Assembly: GCA_022784805.1 (NCBI GenBank)
Contig: JALFYG010000254.1
Span: forward strand, 1 to 7,537
Direction: 5' to 3'
Origin: Spirochaetales bacterium
GTDB lineage: Bacteria > Spirochaetota > Spirochaetia > Sphaerochaetales > Sphaerochaetaceae
DNA length: 7,537 bases
Shown here: positions 5,799 to 7,537 of the stretch, piece after piece
Layout of the letters: each line of letters opens with the position of its first letter
Numbering within the stretch: position 1 is the first letter of the stretch
Translations under genes and position numbers: made by a program
The notes under the pieces: model-generated
Seen by the model: the letters and a program-made list of their open reading frames with translations, nothing else
Databases searched by the model: none
Told to the model about the DNA's origin: nothing

Positions 5799-7022
5799 TT
5801 AAAGGACCAACATGTTCCAGTCTTCTGGACGCCAGCCTTCTTCTTTTTTCTTTAACAGCTCTTTATATATTTCAACAAAAGAAGCTGCAACATTTCTTCC
5901 ATCGAATCTATTTCTTGAAGAGAAGGCCTTCCTTGCCTTTTCATCTCTTCTTTCATCAGTGAGAGCCTCAATCATCTTATCTGCAAGGTCATCAACGTCT
6001 CCACCTTTGAAAAGCCATCCCATATCTTTGTCTGCGATTGCCGTCATGTTAGGGACATCTGCGCACACTACAGGAAGACCGGAACAAAGAGCTTCAATTA
6101 CTGTCATAGCCTGGTTTTCTGTTGTACTAGCTGTGACGAATGCTCGGCAGGCACTGAGTATACTTGAGCCTATGATAGTCTCATTAGGAACAAGACCTGT
6201 CATTACGACACTATCAGAAAGATTGTTTTCCTTGATAAGGTCTCTCAGCATGTTTTCAGCGGGACCGCCTCCAATACAGATAAACTTTGCATCAGGAACA
6301 GCTTTGAGAACCTTTGGAAAAGCTTTGAAGATTGTATCCACAGACTTTTCAAAGCCAAGTCTTCCAACATAAATAAAGGTCTTGTCACCCACCCACCCAG
6401 AAGGGATTGCTTCCGGATAAGGGAGTTTCTCCTTCTTCTCTTCGAATTTTGACATGTCGATGCCGTTTGAGATAAATCTGACATCAAGAGTAGGAATATG
6501 ATTCCTAAGGCTCTGGCAAGTATGCTCTGCCGGAGCAGTAGAAATCCATGCTCTCTTGAAATAAGGCTTATAGATTTCATTCCAAACTATCTTTGTTGCA
6601 GGAGAAACAAACATGTCGGATTTTACGACATATTTGACATACTGAGGCTCATCAATGAGAGTATGGTGGGTTGCCAGGATAGGGATGTCACACATGTTTG
6701 CAACATGGTTCATGGTTCTTCCCAAGAATCCTGGAGTTGTACCATGAAGGATGTCGATTCCTATTTCCTTTAATGCTCGAGTTAGCTTTTCATAGCTTTC
6801 AGTTGCGATTCTTATTCCCTTATAAATAGGAACAGGAATTCCCTTTACATAGTAAATATTGATTCCGTTTTCTATGACAGGCTCTGTAAAACCTTTGCTC
6901 TCCGGGACGAAGAACCATACTTCATGTCCCATTTCAACGAGGTTCTTTGCTAGATTTATAGTAGTGGTAATAATTCCATTTCTTTCTGGGTAAAAGATTT
7001 CTAGGACAAATCCTATTTTCAT
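5799..7022 (-). CDS. Family-4 glycosyltransferase (GT4, GT-B fold), glycolipid-synthase-like
   Basis: This is a complete 407-residue retaining glycosyltransferase. The N-terminal half starts with the acceptor-binding loop EIFYPERNGIITTT (8-21) and contains THHTLIDEPQYVKYV (118-132), a pattern seen in mono- and diglucosyl-diacylglycerol synthases. SNGID (185-189) marks the inter-domain region. The C-terminal donor domain has YVGRLGFEKSVD (218-229), GGGP (251-254) and the EX7E motif with Glu302 and Glu310 in TENQAMTVIEAL. The protein has no signal peptide or membrane span, so it would work at the inner face of the membrane by peripheral binding. The likely reaction is transfer of a sugar from a nucleotide donor to a lipid or glycolipid. 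The exact acceptor is inference, and a polysaccharide role is possible. AGGAA lies eight bases upstream of the ATG. It converges on the dehydrogenase and diverges from the lipoprotein gene. Confidence 0.88.
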   Translation of the reverse strand: MKIGFVLEIFYPERNGIITTTINLAKNLVEMGHEVWFFVPESKGFTEPVIENGINIYYVKGIPVPIYKGIRIATESYEKLTRALKEIGIDILHGTTPGFLGRTMNHVANMCDIPILATHHTLIDEPQYVKYVVKSDMFVSPATKIVWNEIYKPYFKRAWISTAPAEHTCQSLRNHIPTLDVRFISNGIDMSKFEEKKEKLPYPEAIPSGWVGDKTFIYVGRLGFEKSVDTIFKAFPKVLKAVPDAKFICIGGGPAENMLRDLIKENNLSDSVVMTGLVPNETIIGSSILSACRAFVTASTTENQAMTVIEALCSGLPVVCADVPNMTAIADKDMGWLFKGGDVDDLADKMIEALTDERRDEKARKAFSSRNRFDGRNVAASFVEIYKELLKKKEEGWRPEDWNMLVL

Positions 7023-7075
7023 ATATCTATTTCCTTGTTTATGTAAGTAATTAGTTCGAGTTCAATTTTGTAATA

Positions 7076-7102
7076 ATTATAAGCATTATGTATATTTTTC
7101 AA
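7076..7102 (-). promoter_or_regulatory. Weak promoter candidate for the glycosyltransferase gene
   Basis: Read on the - strand, TTGAAA (7097-7102) and TATAAT (7076-7081) are good matches to -35 and -10, but the spacer is only 15 bases. It would give a leader of roughly 50 bases. The rest of the 203-base divergent gap (7023-7225) is AT-rich, and I see no RNA gene, repeat or terminator in it. Confidence 0.3.
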
Positions 7103-7225
7103 AAGAGTAAAAAGTAGATATATTTACAGAAATCAAAGTAAGTGTAAAAGATATGTATTTTTCTTGTTTGTAACCACTTGCTTGAAGCTCCTCATTTGCT
7201 CATTATTGTTAATAAGGTTAGTTTG

Positions 7226-7537
7226 ATGAAAAGATTTCTTATTTTGTTTCTTTCTATATTACTTTTACTCTCATCCTGTACTTCAACAAAGCCATTTATA
7301 GAGGATGTGACTCTCTCAGACTCCATCCCATTGGAGGAGAAGTTTGAGTATTATGGGGGGAAAGAAGTCTTTGCAGATGAGCCTGAGATGTTCTTTAACG
7401 GTACAGACTGGCTTGAGAGACTTACAGAAGAAGTAGAGAAAGCAGAAGACTATATTCTTCTTTACTCTTATCTCAGTTCTTCTGTTCCAGATTTGGAGAA
7501 CTTCTTCTCCCTTCTGGCGAAGAAGGCTGAAGAAGGG
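7226..7537 (+). CDS. Lipoprotein with probable phospholipase-D-like domain (5' part only)
   Basis: The first 104 codons are present and the gene runs off the window end. The product starts MKRFLILFLS with a hydrophobic core ending in LLLLSSC. The cysteine at residue 18 fits a lipoprotein signal peptide with a relaxed lipobox, so the protein would be lipid-anchored at the cell surface or periplasm. From about residue 55, FFNGTDWLERLTEEVEKAED (56-75), then YILLYSYLSS and a helix ending LLAKKAEEG, follow the opening of phospholipase-D/cardiolipin-synthase-like domains (helix, beta strand, helix, with GV usually next). The HKD catalytic motifs would lie beyond the window, so this is a provisional call. 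The ribosome site is weak (TAAGG at 7213-7217, eight bases before ATG). It is divergent from the glycosyltransferase gene. Confidence 0.7.
   Translation, partial: MKRFLILFLSILLLLSSCTSTKPFIEDVTLSDSIPLEEKFEYYGGKEVFADEPEMFFNGTDWLERLTEEVEKAEDYILLYSYLSSSVPDLENFFSLLAKKAEEG

Noticed and set aside
1..7537. CRISPR arrays, tRNA or rRNA genes
   Set aside because: No regularly spaced repeats and no tRNA- or rRNA-like sequence were seen on either strand.

Overview
The window looks like chromosomal DNA from a low-to-moderate GC bacterium with strong Shine-Dalgarno (SD) sites of the AGGAGG type. A diderm anaerobe of the spirochaete kind (Sphaerochaeta/Treponema-like gut lineages) is my best guess. It rests on three things: a short, loosely defined lipobox on the last gene, a family-4 glycosyltransferase of the glycolipid-synthase style, and a TetM-like translation GTPase of the non-resistance type. 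I have no marker gene that proves the taxon.

Layout, left to right. (1) Bases 1-1448, + strand: the last codons of an unidentified gene, possibly a CdaR/PucR-type sugar-diacid regulator. Its stop codon overlaps the SD of a complete GntP-family gluconate/organic-acid permease, which ends at a strong hairpin (1470-1496). (2) Bases about 1500-2519, + strand: an AT-richer accessory islet. It holds a short open remnant without a start, a promoter with an embedded palindrome, and a two-gene cassette of a DUF4160 protein followed by a DUF2442 protein with a C-terminal DNA-binding domain. The arrangement resembles a toxin-antitoxin module but its function is unproven. (3) Bases 2596-4479, - strand: a TetM/EF-G-like GTPase. 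(4) Bases 4480-4791: a divergent intergenic region with a 16-base palindrome between two outward-facing TATAAT boxes. (5) Bases 4792-5739, + strand: a complete D-2-hydroxyacid dehydrogenase. It converges with (6) a - strand GT4 glycosyltransferase (5799-7022), and the two share a hairpin terminator (5764-5793). (7) Bases 7226-7537, + strand: the start of a lipoprotein that appears to enter a phospholipase-D-like domain and is cut by the window end.

How the genes fit together: the permease and its upstream neighbour look like one carbon-uptake unit. The hydroxyacid dehydrogenase stands alone. The glycosyltransferase and the PLD-like lipoprotein are divergent neighbours that could both concern envelope lipids. 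The GTPase is housekeeping-like translation machinery. The clearest candidate for an under-described system is the DUF4160/DUF2442-HTH cassette with its own promoter-operator.
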